DNA of 64,000 nt. It comes from Mycobacterium sp. (lineage in GTDB: Bacteria; Actinomycetota; Actinomycetes; Mycobacteriales; Mycobacteriaceae). The translations under genes were made by a program, and so were the position numbers. Location: positions 248,001 to 312,000 of the forward strand of contig JACPVR010000007.1 in NCBI GenBank assembly GCA_016197405.1. Direction: 5' to 3'. The notes below the pieces were generated by a model. That model was given only the letters and a program-made list of their open reading frames with translations, ran no database searches and was not told the DNA's origin. This document shows, in pieces, positions 41,865 through 51,359 of this stretch (positions are counted from its first letter, which is position 1; each line of letters opens with the position of its first letter).

Positions 41865-43313
41865 GTGAGTAACACCATCGACATCGAAACTGCTGTCGAA
41901 AGCACCAGCTCAGGGATTATTCCGGTGTTCAATCCGTCCACCGAGGAGCAGATCGCCGAAGTCGTCGACTCCGACCAGGCGGCGGTCGATGCGGCGGTGG
42001 CGCGGGCCCGCGAGACATTCGAGTCCGGCGCATGGCGCAAGCTGCCTGCCGCGCACCGCGCCGAGGTGCTCTTCCGCGCCGTCGAGATCATCAAACAGCG
42101 CAGCGACGAGCTCGCCGAACTGGAGTCCCGCAACAACGGAATGACCGCGATGGGCGCTCAGCAGATCATCAAGGTCGCCAACGAGATGCTGATCTACTAC
42201 GCAGGCTGGGTCGGCAAGATCCACGGCGAGTCGGCCCCGCTGGTATCCGATGGCCTGCTCGGCCACTTCGAGACCTATCACACCTTCACCCAGCTTGAGC
42301 CGGTCGGCGTCGTCGGGCTGATCATTCCCTGGAACGGCCCGTTCTTCGTCGCGATGCTCAAAGTCGCGCCTGCACTCGCCGCGGGGTGCAGTGTCGTCCT
42401 CAAGCCTGCCGAGGAAACCCCGCTGACCGCGCTGAAATTGGAAGAGATCTTCCGCGAGGCCGGCGTACCCGACGGTGTCGTGAACGTCCTGACCGGTTAC
42501 GGCGAAACCACCGGCGCGGCGCTGACCGCACATCCCGACGTCGACAAGATCGCGTTCACCGGCTCGACCGAGGTCGGCCGGCTCATCGTCAAAGCCGCGG
42601 CGGGCAATCTCAAAAGGCTGACCCTCGAACTCGGCGGCAAATCGCCGCTGATCATGTTCGACGACGCCAATCTGGACAAGGCGATCATGGGCGCCGGAAT
42701 GGGCCTGCTCGCGGGTTCGGGACAGAACTGCTCGTGCACGTCACGCATCTACGTCCAGCGCGGCATCTACGACCAGGTCGTCGAGGGACTCGCGGGCTTC
42801 GCCCAGATGCTGCCGATGGGTGGCAACGACGACCCGAATTCCGTTCTGGGACCGCTGATCAGCGAGAAGCAACGCCAACGCGTGGAAGGCATCGTCAACG
42901 ACGGTGTCGCCGGTGGTGCGGAGGTGATCACCGGCGGCAAGCGGATGGACCGTCGCGGCTATTTCTACGAGGCCACCATCGTCACCAACACCACACCCGA
43001 TATGCGGCTCATCAAGGAGGAGATCTTCGGCCCCGTCGGCTGTGTGATCCCGTTCGACGAGGAGGAAGAGGCGATCGTGGCGGCCAACGACACCGAATAC
43101 GGTCTGGCCGGAGCCATCTGGACCGAGAACCTCAGCCGTGCGCATCGCGTCGCCAATGAGCTTCGCGGCGGCCAGATCTGGGTGAACTCGGCCCTGGCCG
43201 CGGATCCGTCGATGCCGATCTGCGGTCACAAGCAGTCGGGCTGGGGCGGTGAGCGCGGGAAGAAGGGTCTGGAGGCCTACTTCAACACCAAGTCGGTATA
43301 CATCAGCCTCTGA
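41865..43313 (+). CDS. Aldehyde dehydrogenase
   Basis: An NAD(P)-dependent aldehyde dehydrogenase of about 482 residues. IIPWNGPFFVAMLKVAPALAAG binds cofactor, TLELGGKSPLIMFDDANLD carries the general base Glu, and GSGQNCSCTSRIYV carries the catalytic Cys. An ATG at 41844 is also in frame, but the GTG at 41865 has GGAGGG seven bases upstream. Two operator-like repeats precede it. It may oxidise the aldehyde product of the ThDP decarboxylase at 38440, but the two are not in one operon. Substrate unknown. Confidence 0.92.
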   Translation: MSNTIDIETAVESTSSGIIPVFNPSTEEQIAEVVDSDQAAVDAAVARARETFESGAWRKLPAAHRAEVLFRAVEIIKQRSDELAELESRNNGMTAMGAQQIIKVANEMLIYYAGWVGKIHGESAPLVSDGLLGHFETYHTFTQLEPVGVVGLIIPWNGPFFVAMLKVAPALAAGCSVVLKPAEETPLTALKLEEIFREAGVPDGVVNVLTGYGETTGAALTAHPDVDKIAFTGSTEVGRLIVKAAAGNLKRLTLELGGKSPLIMFDDANLDKAIMGAGMGLLAGSGQNCSCTSRIYVQRGIYDQVVEGLAGFAQMLPMGGNDDPNSVLGPLISEKQRQRVEGIVNDGVAGGAEVITGGKRMDRRGYFYEATIVTNTTPDMRLIKEEIFGPVGCVIPFDEEEEAIVAANDTEYGLAGAIWTENLSRAHRVANELRGGQIWVNSALAADPSMPICGHKQSGWGGERGKKGLEAYFNTKSVYISL

Positions 43314-43352
43314 TGCGCCGCCGGCGGGGGAGATGAGGGATCATCTGACCCG

Positions 43353-43862
43353 ATGAGCGGTTATGACCCCGATCTGCTCGCCCCCGGGCTCGATGTCGTC
43401 TTCTGCGGCATCAATCCGGCGTCCACCGCCGTCGCGGATGGTCACAACTTCTCCTACCGCAGCAACCGATTCTGGACCGTGTTGCACCTGGCCGGATTCA
43501 CCGACCGGCGCCTGCGGCCGCAGGAGGAGCGGCTGCTACTGGACTACGGCTGCGGGATTACCGCTGTCGTCGAGCGACCGACCATTCGGGCCAGCGAGCT
43601 CGCGGTAGGCGAATTCCGCCTCGCCCGAGAACCTTTCGAGGCGAAGATGCGCCTCTACCAGCCGAAGGTGCTGGCCTTCCTCGGCAAACGGGCACTTTCG
43701 GCGATGCTGGGGAGCTCCGACATCGCATGGGGGCGACAAGCTTCGGCTTTCGCCGGTACCACGGCCTGGGTGGTTCCCAACCCCAGCGGTCTCAACCGCG
43801 GCTTCGACCTCGACGCCCTCGTCAGCGCCTACACCGAACTGCGCGTCGCATTGGGCAGGTAA
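43353..43862 (+). CDS. mug: G/U mismatch-specific DNA glycosylase Mug
   Basis: A 169-residue uracil-DNA glycosylase family-2 protein, very similar in pattern to E. coli Mug: FCGINPASTAVA with the catalytic-site Asn at residue 21, NRFWTVLHLAGFTDR, LLLDYGCGITAVVERPT and the DNA-wedging NPSGLNR loop near residue 148. It removes uracil or ethenocytosine mispaired with G. It lies 39 bases after the aldehyde dehydrogenase and 10 bases before the next hypothetical gene. Function as DNA repair is well supported. Confidence 0.92.
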   Translation: MSGYDPDLLAPGLDVVFCGINPASTAVADGHNFSYRSNRFWTVLHLAGFTDRRLRPQEERLLLDYGCGITAVVERPTIRASELAVGEFRLAREPFEAKMRLYQPKVLAFLGKRALSAMLGSSDIAWGRQASAFAGTTAWVVPNPSGLNRGFDLDALVSAYTELRVALGR

Positions 43863-43872
43863 CCTGCCGACC

Positions 43873-45039
43873 ATGTCCGACGGACGCAGACGCCACAAGG
43901 CCAAACAGGCACGCCGCGACGCCCGCCGGGTCAAGGCGCGTCGCCGAGAAGCCCTGCAACCGGACACCGATGAGGAAACCCCGGAAGAGACATCCTTGGT
44001 CGACGAGGTCCGCGCTGCCCTGGACGGCGGGCAGCCACTGGATCTGCTCGGCCTGGTCAGCATGCTGATCCAGGCAACCTCGTCGCAGCAACCCTTCCCG
44101 CTACCGGCGACCGCGGAACAGCAGCGCACCAGCCTGGACGAACTCGTCGCCGCTTTCGTCGGGACGGCCGAACCCGAGACCACCGCGCTGCTGGCGGTCC
44201 TCGGCGAGATGCTCGCCCCCGACGACCCGTTGAGTGCACGCAGCCGGGCAGCCGTGGCCGCCCGCGACGACGACCTGCCGGGGTGGATCACCGGCCTGTC
44301 GGCGACCACCGTGCACCGGGCCGTGCTGATGACCCACGTGCTCGGCGACGGCGACGAACTGCTGCTGGGTGTGCGGCTCGCCGATGGCCACGAGCTGACC
44401 TGTGCGGTCTTCATCAACCACTTGATGCTCTCGGAGGTCAAGGACGCCTTCTTCGTACCGGAACCGATCGACGCCGTGCTCGCCGTCGCGCACGCGCGTA
44501 ACGACGATCCCGACACCAGCTTCAGCGATATCGACCCCGCCGACGCCCGCCTCCGGCTGCACCGCGCGCTCGACCAGCACCTGCCGTTCGCACTGCCGGA
44601 ATCCGAGACCTGGCCGGCGTTCCGGCCCGTCGTGCAGTGGCTGGCGCGGCTCATGCCGGCAGGTGGGTCCGACGCCCAGGCCCCGCACGGCGGCGTGGGG
44701 CAGACCTGCGAACTGCTGGACCGTTTCTTCGGCTCACCGCAGGCCGGGCCATTCGGCGACATCGACCACCGCCACCTGCTGCAGAGCTGCATCGAGCAGG
44801 GCACCCGCGATCCGTTGCGGTGGAGCTCGGCACGGCTGGAGCAACTGCTGCACGGTGCACCGATCGACGACTCCATACCGATGCGGGTCCAGGTCGAACT
44901 GCCCGAACTGCTGCGCGCCTTCGTGCCGTTCGCGCACGCCGAGGCCGGCATCCGCCAGGAACTGACCGACGAAGCGCTGACGGCCATCGACGAGTCTGCC
45001 GACGCACACCGCGCGACGCTGCTCGACGAGGATTCGTAG
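43873..45039 (+). CDS. Conserved hypothetical protein
   Basis: A 388-residue cytosolic protein that begins with a very basic segment (GRRRHKAKQARRDARRVKARRR) that could bind nucleic acid, followed by a moderately acidic helical body containing HVLGDGDELLLGVRLADGHE. There is no signal peptide or membrane segment. I recall similar uncharacterised proteins in other mycobacteria but know no function. It is ten bases downstream of mug, which suggests co-transcription. Confidence 0.75.
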   Translation: MSDGRRRHKAKQARRDARRVKARRREALQPDTDEETPEETSLVDEVRAALDGGQPLDLLGLVSMLIQATSSQQPFPLPATAEQQRTSLDELVAAFVGTAEPETTALLAVLGEMLAPDDPLSARSRAAVAARDDDLPGWITGLSATTVHRAVLMTHVLGDGDELLLGVRLADGHELTCAVFINHLMLSEVKDAFFVPEPIDAVLAVAHARNDDPDTSFSDIDPADARLRLHRALDQHLPFALPESETWPAFRPVVQWLARLMPAGGSDAQAPHGGVGQTCELLDRFFGSPQAGPFGDIDHRHLLQSCIEQGTRDPLRWSSARLEQLLHGAPIDDSIPMRVQVELPELLRAFVPFAHAEAGIRQELTDEALTAIDESADAHRATLLDEDS

Positions 45040-45105
45040 GTTTCCAACCGCGCATCGACGGGAACTTCGCCTTATCGGCTCGTGCCGATTCGCGAGGAGG
45101 CGACC

Positions 45106-46623
45106 ATGGCGACACCAGCTGAGACCGAGAGCGGCGCAATCCGCAGTCTCATCCCGGCCCGCATCGACCGGCTACCGTGGTCACCGTTTCACACCCGGCT
45201 CGTTGTCGCCCTGGGCGTCGCGTGGATCCTGGACGGACTCGAGATCACCGTTGCCAGCGCCGTCGCCGACACTCTCACCCAGCCCGAGACCCTCGGATTG
45301 TCCTCGGCGGCGGTGGGTTTCATCGCGACGGTCTATCTGGCGGGCGAAGTGGTCGGCGCGCTGTTCTTCGGGCGGCTGTCCGACAAACTGGGGCGACGCA
45401 ACCTGTTCATGGTCACCCTGGGTGTCTACCTGCTCGGCAGCGGTCTGACCGCGTTCACCCTGGGCAACGGCGCGGTCTGGGTCGTCTTCCTCTACATCAC
45501 CCGGTTCATCGCCGGCATGGGCATCGGCGGGGAATACGCGGCCATCAACTCAGCCATCGACGAACTCATCCCGGCCCGGTTCCGAGGCAGGGTCGATATA
45601 GCGGTGAATGGAACCTATTGGGCGGGAGCCATTCTCGGCACTCTGGGAACGTTCATCTTCCTGAAGTCGATGGACTTGAGCCTGGGCTGGCGGCTGGCTT
45701 TCCTGATCGGTCCGGTGCTGGGTCTGGTGATCCTGGTGGTGCGGCGTCATCTGCCGGAAAGCCCGCGCTGGCAGGTGATGAACGGCCGTGTCGACGAGGC
45801 CGAACGCTCGATCTCCTATATCGAGCACGAGGTGAAATCCGGCGGGACCGAGCTGCCGGCGGTCGACGAATCCAAAGCCATCGAACTGCGTCCCACCGAG
45901 AAGATCGGCTACCTGGCGCTGACCCGGGTGCTCTTCCGCGAGTATCCGAGCCGGGCCATCCTGGGTGCCTCCCTGATGATCAGTCAGTCCTTTCTGTACA
46001 ACGCCATCTTCTTCACTTACACCTTGGTGCTAGGCAAGTTCTACGGTGTGCCGTCGGAGGCGACGCCGCTGTACCTCATCGCGTTCGCCGTGGGCAATCT
46101 CGCCGGTCCACTGACGCTGGGCCACCTTTTCGACACCATCGGGCGGCGGAAGATGATCGCGGGTACCTACCTGGCCTCGGGTGTGCTGCTGGGCCTCAGT
46201 GCCGTGCTGTTCTACGCCGGGCTGCTCAATGCCATCACCCAGACCATCGCGTGGTGCGTCATATTCTTCTTCGCCTCGGCGGGCGCCAGCTCGGCGTATC
46301 TGACGGTCAGTGAGACGTTTCCGCTGGAAGTGCGGGCCAAGGCGATCGCGGTCTTCTTCGCCATCGCGCAGTGTTTCGGGGCGCTGGGTCCGGTGATCTA
46401 CGGTGCGCTCATCGGTGACGGGTCCCGGCCGTTGCTGCTGTTCCTGGGCTATCTGCTCGGTGCGGCGGTGATGATCGGCGGCGCGCTGGTCGCCTGGTTC
46501 CTGGCCGTCGACGCCGAGGGAAAGTCGTTGGAGGATGTCGCCAGCCCGCTGTCGGCGGTCGGGGCCGACCGGCGGCGTGGTTCGGTGCGCGCCGAGGGCG
46601 CGTCCCGTCCGCGGTCACCCTGA
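45106..46623 (+). CDS. MFS transporter of the sugar/metabolite:proton symporter type
   Basis: A 505-residue protein with twelve hydrophobic helices. The major-facilitator loop motif RLSDKLGRRNLF follows helix 2, the second-half counterpart DTIGRRKM follows helix 8, and RFIAGMGIGGEYAAINSAIDE is typical of metabolite:H+ symporters. The chosen ATG has GAGGAGG six bases upstream; an earlier ATG lacks that spacing. The substrate is not evident. The C-terminal 25 residues are Arg-rich and soluble. Confidence 0.88.
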   Translation: MATPAETESGAIRSLIPARIDRLPWSPFHTRLVVALGVAWILDGLEITVASAVADTLTQPETLGLSSAAVGFIATVYLAGEVVGALFFGRLSDKLGRRNLFMVTLGVYLLGSGLTAFTLGNGAVWVVFLYITRFIAGMGIGGEYAAINSAIDELIPARFRGRVDIAVNGTYWAGAILGTLGTFIFLKSMDLSLGWRLAFLIGPVLGLVILVVRRHLPESPRWQVMNGRVDEAERSISYIEHEVKSGGTELPAVDESKAIELRPTEKIGYLALTRVLFREYPSRAILGASLMISQSFLYNAIFFTYTLVLGKFYGVPSEATPLYLIAFAVGNLAGPLTLGHLFDTIGRRKMIAGTYLASGVLLGLSAVLFYAGLLNAITQTIAWCVIFFFASAGASSAYLTVSETFPLEVRAKAIAVFFAIAQCFGALGPVIYGALIGDGSRPLLLFLGYLLGAAVMIGGALVAWFLAVDAEGKSLEDVASPLSAVGADRRRGSVRAEGASRPRSP

Positions 46624-46641
46624 CCGGTGCAGTGGCACACT

Positions 46642-46887
46642 ATGTCCATGGCGGACGGACTCAGTCGACTGGAAATTCTGAAGGACTCGGCACAGGAGCT
46701 GGTGCAGGCCGGCGCCGTGACGGCGGGACAGGTGGCCTCGATTGTCACGACGGCCATCGGTGATGTCGCCAAGGCGGTCGGTGGATTCGCGACCGACGCG
46801 TTCGAGATCGGCGAGGGGGCGCGCAATGCCGTCCAGGCCGCCGATGACGACGAGGTCTACTCCCCGCCGGGTGACGACCTGTCCTGA
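46642..46887 (+). CDS. Small hypothetical helical protein
   Basis: A protein of about 81 residues with two amphipathic or weakly hydrophobic helices (LEILKDSAQELVQAGAVTAG and ASIVTTAIGDVAKAVGGFAT) and an acidic tail. Such small proteins occur in mycobacteria next to MFS genes, but no function is known. Starts at 46642 or 46648 are possible. Its last 31 bases overlap the 3' end of the convergent NADH dehydrogenase gene. Confidence 0.55.
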   Translation: MSMADGLSRLEILKDSAQELVQAGAVTAGQVASIVTTAIGDVAKAVGGFATDAFEIGEGARNAVQAADDDEVYSPPGDDLS

Positions 46888-48245
46888 CCGGTGTCCTGCG
46901 GCGCGTGAATCATGTTGGGGTGCGCGAACTTCAGCCAGGTGTAGGGATGTTCTGGTGAGGTCGTGTTGCCCAGGGTGAAGACCCGGTCGGTGCGTCGGGC
47001 GCGCGCGATGGTCGACAGCCAGGTGGCCACCGTGCTGATGCGGTTCTGCATCCCGGTGAGGAAGGCGATGTGGATGAAACCCCAGCCCAGCCAGCCCGCC
47101 AGACCGGACAGCTTGACCGGACCAGCCTGCAGCAGGGCGTGCCGCCTGCTGATGTAGGCCGCCGAGCCCAGGTCGCGGTAGCGAAACGGCCGGCGCGGCT
47201 TACCCGCCAGTTCGCGCCGGATGCACGCCGCGGCATGTAATCCACCCTGCATGGCGTTCTCGGCCACGCCGGGCAGGTGATCGCGGCCGACCAGGTCGCC
47301 GATGACGAAGACCTCCGGGTGACCGGGCACCGAAAGGTCGGGATCTACCGCGATGCGTCCCGCGTGATCCGTTCGCACATCCAGGACCTCGGCCACCCGG
47401 CGCGCGAACGGCACCGCCTCGACTCCGGCGGTCCACAGCACCGTGCGGGCCGCGTAGTCCTGCGCCGCGCCGCCGGCTTTCGGGGTGACGGTGACGCCGT
47501 CGTGGCGGACGTCGGTGACGTGCACCCCCATGTGCAGTTCGACGCCGAGTTCCTGCAGCACCCGGGTGGCTTTGGAGGTCAGGTCGGGGGCGAATGTGTC
47601 CAGCACGCAATGGCCCCCGTCGAACAGCAGCACCCGGGCGTCCTCGGGTTCGATGCTGTGGAACTCCTTGGACAACGCGCGGGTGGCCATCTCCCGGATC
47701 TGTCCCGCCAACTCGACGCCCGTCGGCCCGCCACCGGCCACGGCGAACGTGAGCCAGGCGTCGCGGTCGGGTCCCGGCGGCAGCGTCTCGGCCATCTCGA
47801 ATGCCCCGAACAGCCGCCTGCGCACCGTGACGGCGTCGTCGAGGGTTTTCATACCGGGTGCCCACTGGGCGAAATCCTCCCGGCCGAAGTACGCCTGACG
47901 CATCCCGACGGCGACGATGAGGATGTCGTAGTCGACGGTGAACGTGGTGTCGTCGGGCCGGCGCGCGGTCACCCGGCGGGCGGCGGGGTCCAGGTCGCAC
48001 GCCTCGCCGAGCAAGGTGGTGACGTTGTGATGCCGCGCCAGTTCCTCGCGCAGCGATCGGCTGATCTGGCCGATGCTCAGTATTCCGGTGGCGCATTGGT
48101 AGAGCAGCGGCTGGAAAACGTGGCACGCCGCGCGGTCGAGCAGGGTGATGTCGACGTCGACGCCGTCAAGCCTGCGGGCGCAGAACAGCCCGCCGAAGCC
48201 GCCCCCGATGATCAACACCTTTGTCCGACCGCTATTCGTCACCAC
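46857..48245 (-). CDS. ndh: Type II NADH dehydrogenase (Ndh-like)
   Basis: A 462-residue FAD-dependent membrane-associated NADH:quinone oxidoreductase without proton pumping. The FAD-binding GGGFGGLFCARRL is at the N-terminus, the NADH-binding AVAGGGPTGVELAGQI about residue 166, and the FAD C-terminal motif EVFVIGDLVGRDHLPGVAENAMQGG about residue 305. A C-terminal region with aromatic and hydrophobic residues (GLAGWLGWGFIHIAFLTGMQNR) should anchor it to the membrane. It is likely one of several Ndh paralogues; which one was not determined. Confidence 0.85.
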   Translation of the reverse strand: MVTNSGRTKVLIIGGGFGGLFCARRLDGVDVDITLLDRAACHVFQPLLYQCATGILSIGQISRSLREELARHHNVTTLLGEACDLDPAARRVTARRPDDTTFTVDYDILIVAVGMRQAYFGREDFAQWAPGMKTLDDAVTVRRRLFGAFEMAETLPPGPDRDAWLTFAVAGGGPTGVELAGQIREMATRALSKEFHSIEPEDARVLLFDGGHCVLDTFAPDLTSKATRVLQELGVELHMGVHVTDVRHDGVTVTPKAGGAAQDYAARTVLWTAGVEAVPFARRVAEVLDVRTDHAGRIAVDPDLSVPGHPEVFVIGDLVGRDHLPGVAENAMQGGLHAAACIRRELAGKPRRPFRYRDLGSAAYISRRHALLQAGPVKLSGLAGWLGWGFIHIAFLTGMQNRISTVATWLSTIARARRTDRVFTLGNTTSPEHPYTWLKFAHPNMIHAPQDTGQDRSSPGGE

Positions 48246-48291
48246 ACTGGTCTACCCCAGGCGGCCGGGTTTGCGCGGCGGGCGCCGATAC

Positions 48292-49392
48292 TCAGCCGGC
48301 CAGCTCCGGTTCGGGTTTGGCCTTCTTCTCGGCGTACATGAGCTCATCGGCCCGGGCCAGGAGCTCGTCGAGGGTTTCGGTGCTTCCCGCGGGTGTCAGC
48401 ACCAGGCCGATACTCGCCGAGAGCTGATACGGCCGCGTCGCGGTCTCGTTGAACTGGTTCAGCGCCCCGAAGATGCGCGCCTTCAAGATCGCCGGGTCGC
48501 CTTCGGGTTCGCTGACGAAAACGCAGAACTCGTCGCCGCCCAGCCGGGCGATCACGTCGGACTGACCCATCGTGGTCCGAAGCACCTGGGCGACATCGCT
48601 GATCAGACTGTCCCCGGTGTCGTGGCCGGCCGCGTCGTTGACCCGTTTGAGCCCGTCGACGTCGAGGAAGGCCAGCAGGCAGCTGTGGCCGTGCCGTCGT
48701 GCGGCGCTCAGCGCCGATTCGGCCAGCAGGTAGAAACCGCGGCGGTTGGTGAGCCCGGTGAGTTCGTCGGTCACCGAGAGCTGGCGGATCTCCTCGTTGG
48801 CTTCTTCGAGCGCCGCGGTGCGCTCGCGCACCCGCTGTTCCATCTCGGCGTAGATGGTCACATTCTCCATCGCGATCGAGGTCGAATCGGCCAGCGCCTG
48901 CAGCAGGGAGATCTCGTGCTTGGCGGGTTGCCGTTCATGGGCCCAGTAGGTTCCGATGGCCCCGACCGGGTTCAGTTTGCGGATGGGAACCATGACGAGG
49001 CTTTTGACGAAGGTGGGTCGGTAGGCCTCATGCGGGATGCGGTCGTCGAGGTAGATGTCGGGGATCACCGCGGCCTGGCCGTTGAGCATCGCCCAACCGC
49101 TGACGCAGATCTCCATGGGGAAGCGCATGCCCTTCCATAGCGGCTCGATCGCATCCTCGTCCGCGTAGTAGCACTTGCCGTTGTCGCGCAACACGAAAGT
49201 GGCTCCGTCGCAGCCGGTGAGTTCCCGGGCCGCGGTGCGGACGATGCGTTGTATCTCGGGCAGGCTGCGGGCCAGGGACAGATCCTGTACGGCACGCAGC
49301 AGACGTTCCATACCTCGGACATAGTCGGTATCGGAGAATTCGCCGGCGCGGGGCCACGCGCTCGCGGTCGGAGGTACGCCCAGGGCACTCAT
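48292..49392 (-). CDS. GAF-GGDEF diguanylate cyclase
   Basis: A 366-residue signalling protein. A GAF sensor domain spans about residues 30-180, a coiled coil about 180-205 (MEQRVRERTAALEEANEEIRQL), then a GGDEF domain whose intact catalytic loop RLGGDEF is at residues 283-289, preceded by DELTGLTNRRGFY and LAFLDVDGLKRVND. It should make cyclic di-GMP from GTP. The inhibitory I-site upstream of the loop reads GQSD rather than RxxD, so product inhibition may be lost. No EAL domain is attached. The gene stands alone. Confidence 0.9.
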   Translation of the reverse strand: MSALGVPPTASAWPRAGEFSDTDYVRGMERLLRAVQDLSLARSLPEIQRIVRTAARELTGCDGATFVLRDNGKCYYADEDAIEPLWKGMRFPMEICVSGWAMLNGQAAVIPDIYLDDRIPHEAYRPTFVKSLVMVPIRKLNPVGAIGTYWAHERQPAKHEISLLQALADSTSIAMENVTIYAEMEQRVRERTAALEEANEEIRQLSVTDELTGLTNRRGFYLLAESALSAARRHGHSCLLAFLDVDGLKRVNDAAGHDTGDSLISDVAQVLRTTMGQSDVIARLGGDEFCVFVSEPEGDPAILKARIFGALNQFNETATRPYQLSASIGLVLTPAGSTETLDELLARADELMYAEKKAKPEPELAG

Positions 49393-49607
49393 GCTTACCT
49401 CCGTGGGGACCGACCGCCTGTTCTCGACGGCCGCCTAGCAGTCGCTGAACTGTACACTGCGTTTGCCCAGGTCGCCACCAGAGTTCGTCGATCTGGCGGG
49501 GTGTTTGTTTCATCCGCAAACAATCTGTCGGAGCTCTGGTCCGGCACCACCGATTCGCTCAGCCGACCACGGTGTCGGGTGCTATGTCGAAATGTTTGTC
49601 GAACAGG

Positions 49608-50477
49608 CTATTTCAGGTGCGGTTCGAGCAGCGTGCCCCATGCATTCGAGAGTTTGTCGAATTCTTCCTGGCAACCGTCGGCGCGGTCCTGCGGTAGCAG
49701 TCCGTCGGCGACGATGTCGGCGTTGCCGTCGGGATCGGAGCCGTAGATCCAGCACTCCATGTTGTACATCCGGGCCTGGTTCAGCGAGTGCACGTCGGAG
49801 AAGGCCGAGTCGTCCGGCGCCCCGCCTTCCTGACTCCAGATCCGGTATTCGCGGGCGGCATCCTTGGCGGCCTGGACGTCATCGGGATCGACGACGCCGT
49901 CCTCGCCGGGTGTCAGCAGGATGAAGGCCGAAAGCTGATCTGCGACATCTTCTTCGCGTCCGGTCGCCGGCAGGTCGTAGATGTCGATGAGCATGTGGCC
50001 GAGTTCGTGGTAGAACGACGCGACGCCGATGCGGCGTGCCGATGCCTGCGGGTCGGGATCGTCGGCGAAGATGCGCAGGCTCTCGGCGACGTCCTCGTAA
50101 CACAATGTCATGGCCTGATCGGACGGGCTCCAGAAGTCGTTGGCCTCGTCGCACTGGGAGCCGTTGAGTGGGATGTCATAGGGCAGCTGAAAACTCGAAT
50201 TGACATCGTCGGCGAGGTCGGCCAGCAGGTTGGTGTCCTGCATGAGCGCGCGGCCGCTGATCGCCTCCGGTGTGTCGGCCTCGTCGTACACCACGACCAT
50301 CTGCCCGTTCGCCGGGTCCTGGTCGGGGTCGGTGTCTTCGGCCTGCGCCGGCGCCACGGACAGTGACGTGGATTCGGATGCCGGGGACTGTGCCGCGGAC
50401 GGTTCCGCGGTCTGCGCGCCGCAGCCGGCCAGCAGTAGCGCCAGCGATACGGTCACGCCGAGGCGCGTACGCGTCAT
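49608..50477 (-). CDS. DUF4344-like metallopeptidase lipoprotein
   Basis: A 289-residue secreted protein with a lipoprotein signal peptide (VTVSLALLLAGC, Cys near residue 19) and a low-complexity Ser/Ala/Pro linker. The mature part has FYHELGHMLIDIYDLPATGREEDVADQL, a zinc-protease-type HExxH and a downstream conserved Glu, as in the DUF4344 putative metallopeptidases. It is anchored outside the membrane. The chosen ATG gives the shorter signal peptide; an earlier one adds six codons. It is divergent from the DUF218 gene. Confidence 0.75.
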   Translation of the reverse strand: MTRTRLGVTVSLALLLAGCGAQTAEPSAAQSPASESTSLSVAPAQAEDTDPDQDPANGQMVVVYDEADTPEAISGRALMQDTNLLADLADDVNSSFQLPYDIPLNGSQCDEANDFWSPSDQAMTLCYEDVAESLRIFADDPDPQASARRIGVASFYHELGHMLIDIYDLPATGREEDVADQLSAFILLTPGEDGVVDPDDVQAAKDAAREYRIWSQEGGAPDDSAFSDVHSLNQARMYNMECWIYGSDPDGNADIVADGLLPQDRADGCQEEFDKLSNAWGTLLEPHLK

Positions 50478-50732
50478 TACATCTCCTTGCAACACATCCC
50501 GATCCGGATTCGCAGGGAGCGTATCGCCTTGCCGGTTAACGCGTCGTCCTATCTCGCGATGCCCGGATGTCGGCGCTCACCAGGGGGATTGGTGGCGACG
50601 GGCGCCCGATTCTGGCAAACACGTGCAGCGCCGGCCACAAATTCTGCGTGCCGCACCGGTAACGGAGGGGTCACCGCGGTCGATACACCGACCGTAGACA
50701 TTGACCCCATCTGCCACAGGAGTAGCGAGCGT

Positions 50733-51311
50733 ATGCGGAGCCGGTGGACAGCTGCGATGGGCGCCATCGCCCTGGTGTTTGCGATGTTGTTCGCGGTCGC
50801 CGCGCCCGCGCCGGCGGTCGCCGCACCCTTTCCGGCGGCGAAGGACTTCTCGAAACCGGCCATCGTCGTGCTGGGCTACGGCCTCAAGCCGGACGGCACG
50901 ATGCGTGGTCTGCTGGGTCTGCGGGTGCTCACCGGTTTGGCGGTGGCGCAGTTCTTCCCGCAGTCACCGATCATCGTCACCGGCGGGAACCCGCAGAACG
51001 GCAGGACCGAGGCCGGTGAGATGAAGAAGATGCTGACGCGGCTGGGCTTCCCGGCAGACCGCGTCATCGTGGAGGACAAGGCGAACAGCACCGTGCAGAA
51101 CGCCAGGTTCTCGGTGCCGCTGGCCGAGCAGGCCGGAACCTCGGGCATCATTCTGGTGACCACCACCACGCATCAGGATCGCGCTGACGGCAACTTCGCC
51201 GATGCCGGTGCCAACATCCTGGCAACCGTCAGTTTCCCCGACGCCAAACCGGCGGCCAACATCGCGCAGTTCGTCCGCGACATGATCAGCCCGCTCATCA
51301 CCGTCACGTAG
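50733..51311 (+). CDS. Exported DUF218/YdcF-like protein
   Basis: A protein of about 192 residues with a signal peptide (MGAIALVFAMLFAVAAPAPAVAA) followed by a DUF218-type domain: IVVLGYGLKPDG, SPIIVTGGNPQNGRTEAGEM, RVIVEDKANSTVQNAR and ILVTTTTHQDRA, the conserved loops of the SanA/YdcF/ElyC group. Members influence envelope integrity, but the reaction is not settled. The ATG at 50733 is preferred to much earlier in-frame starts because it precedes the signal peptide and follows AGGAG. It is monocistronic. Confidence 0.75.
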   Translation: MRSRWTAAMGAIALVFAMLFAVAAPAPAVAAPFPAAKDFSKPAIVVLGYGLKPDGTMRGLLGLRVLTGLAVAQFFPQSPIIVTGGNPQNGRTEAGEMKKMLTRLGFPADRVIVEDKANSTVQNARFSVPLAEQAGTSGIILVTTTTHQDRADGNFADAGANILATVSFPDAKPAANIAQFVRDMISPLITVT

Positions 51312-51359
51312 GGCGAGATCCCGATTCTTCTGTCGTGCAGTGTGTTTCGCCGGTAATCG

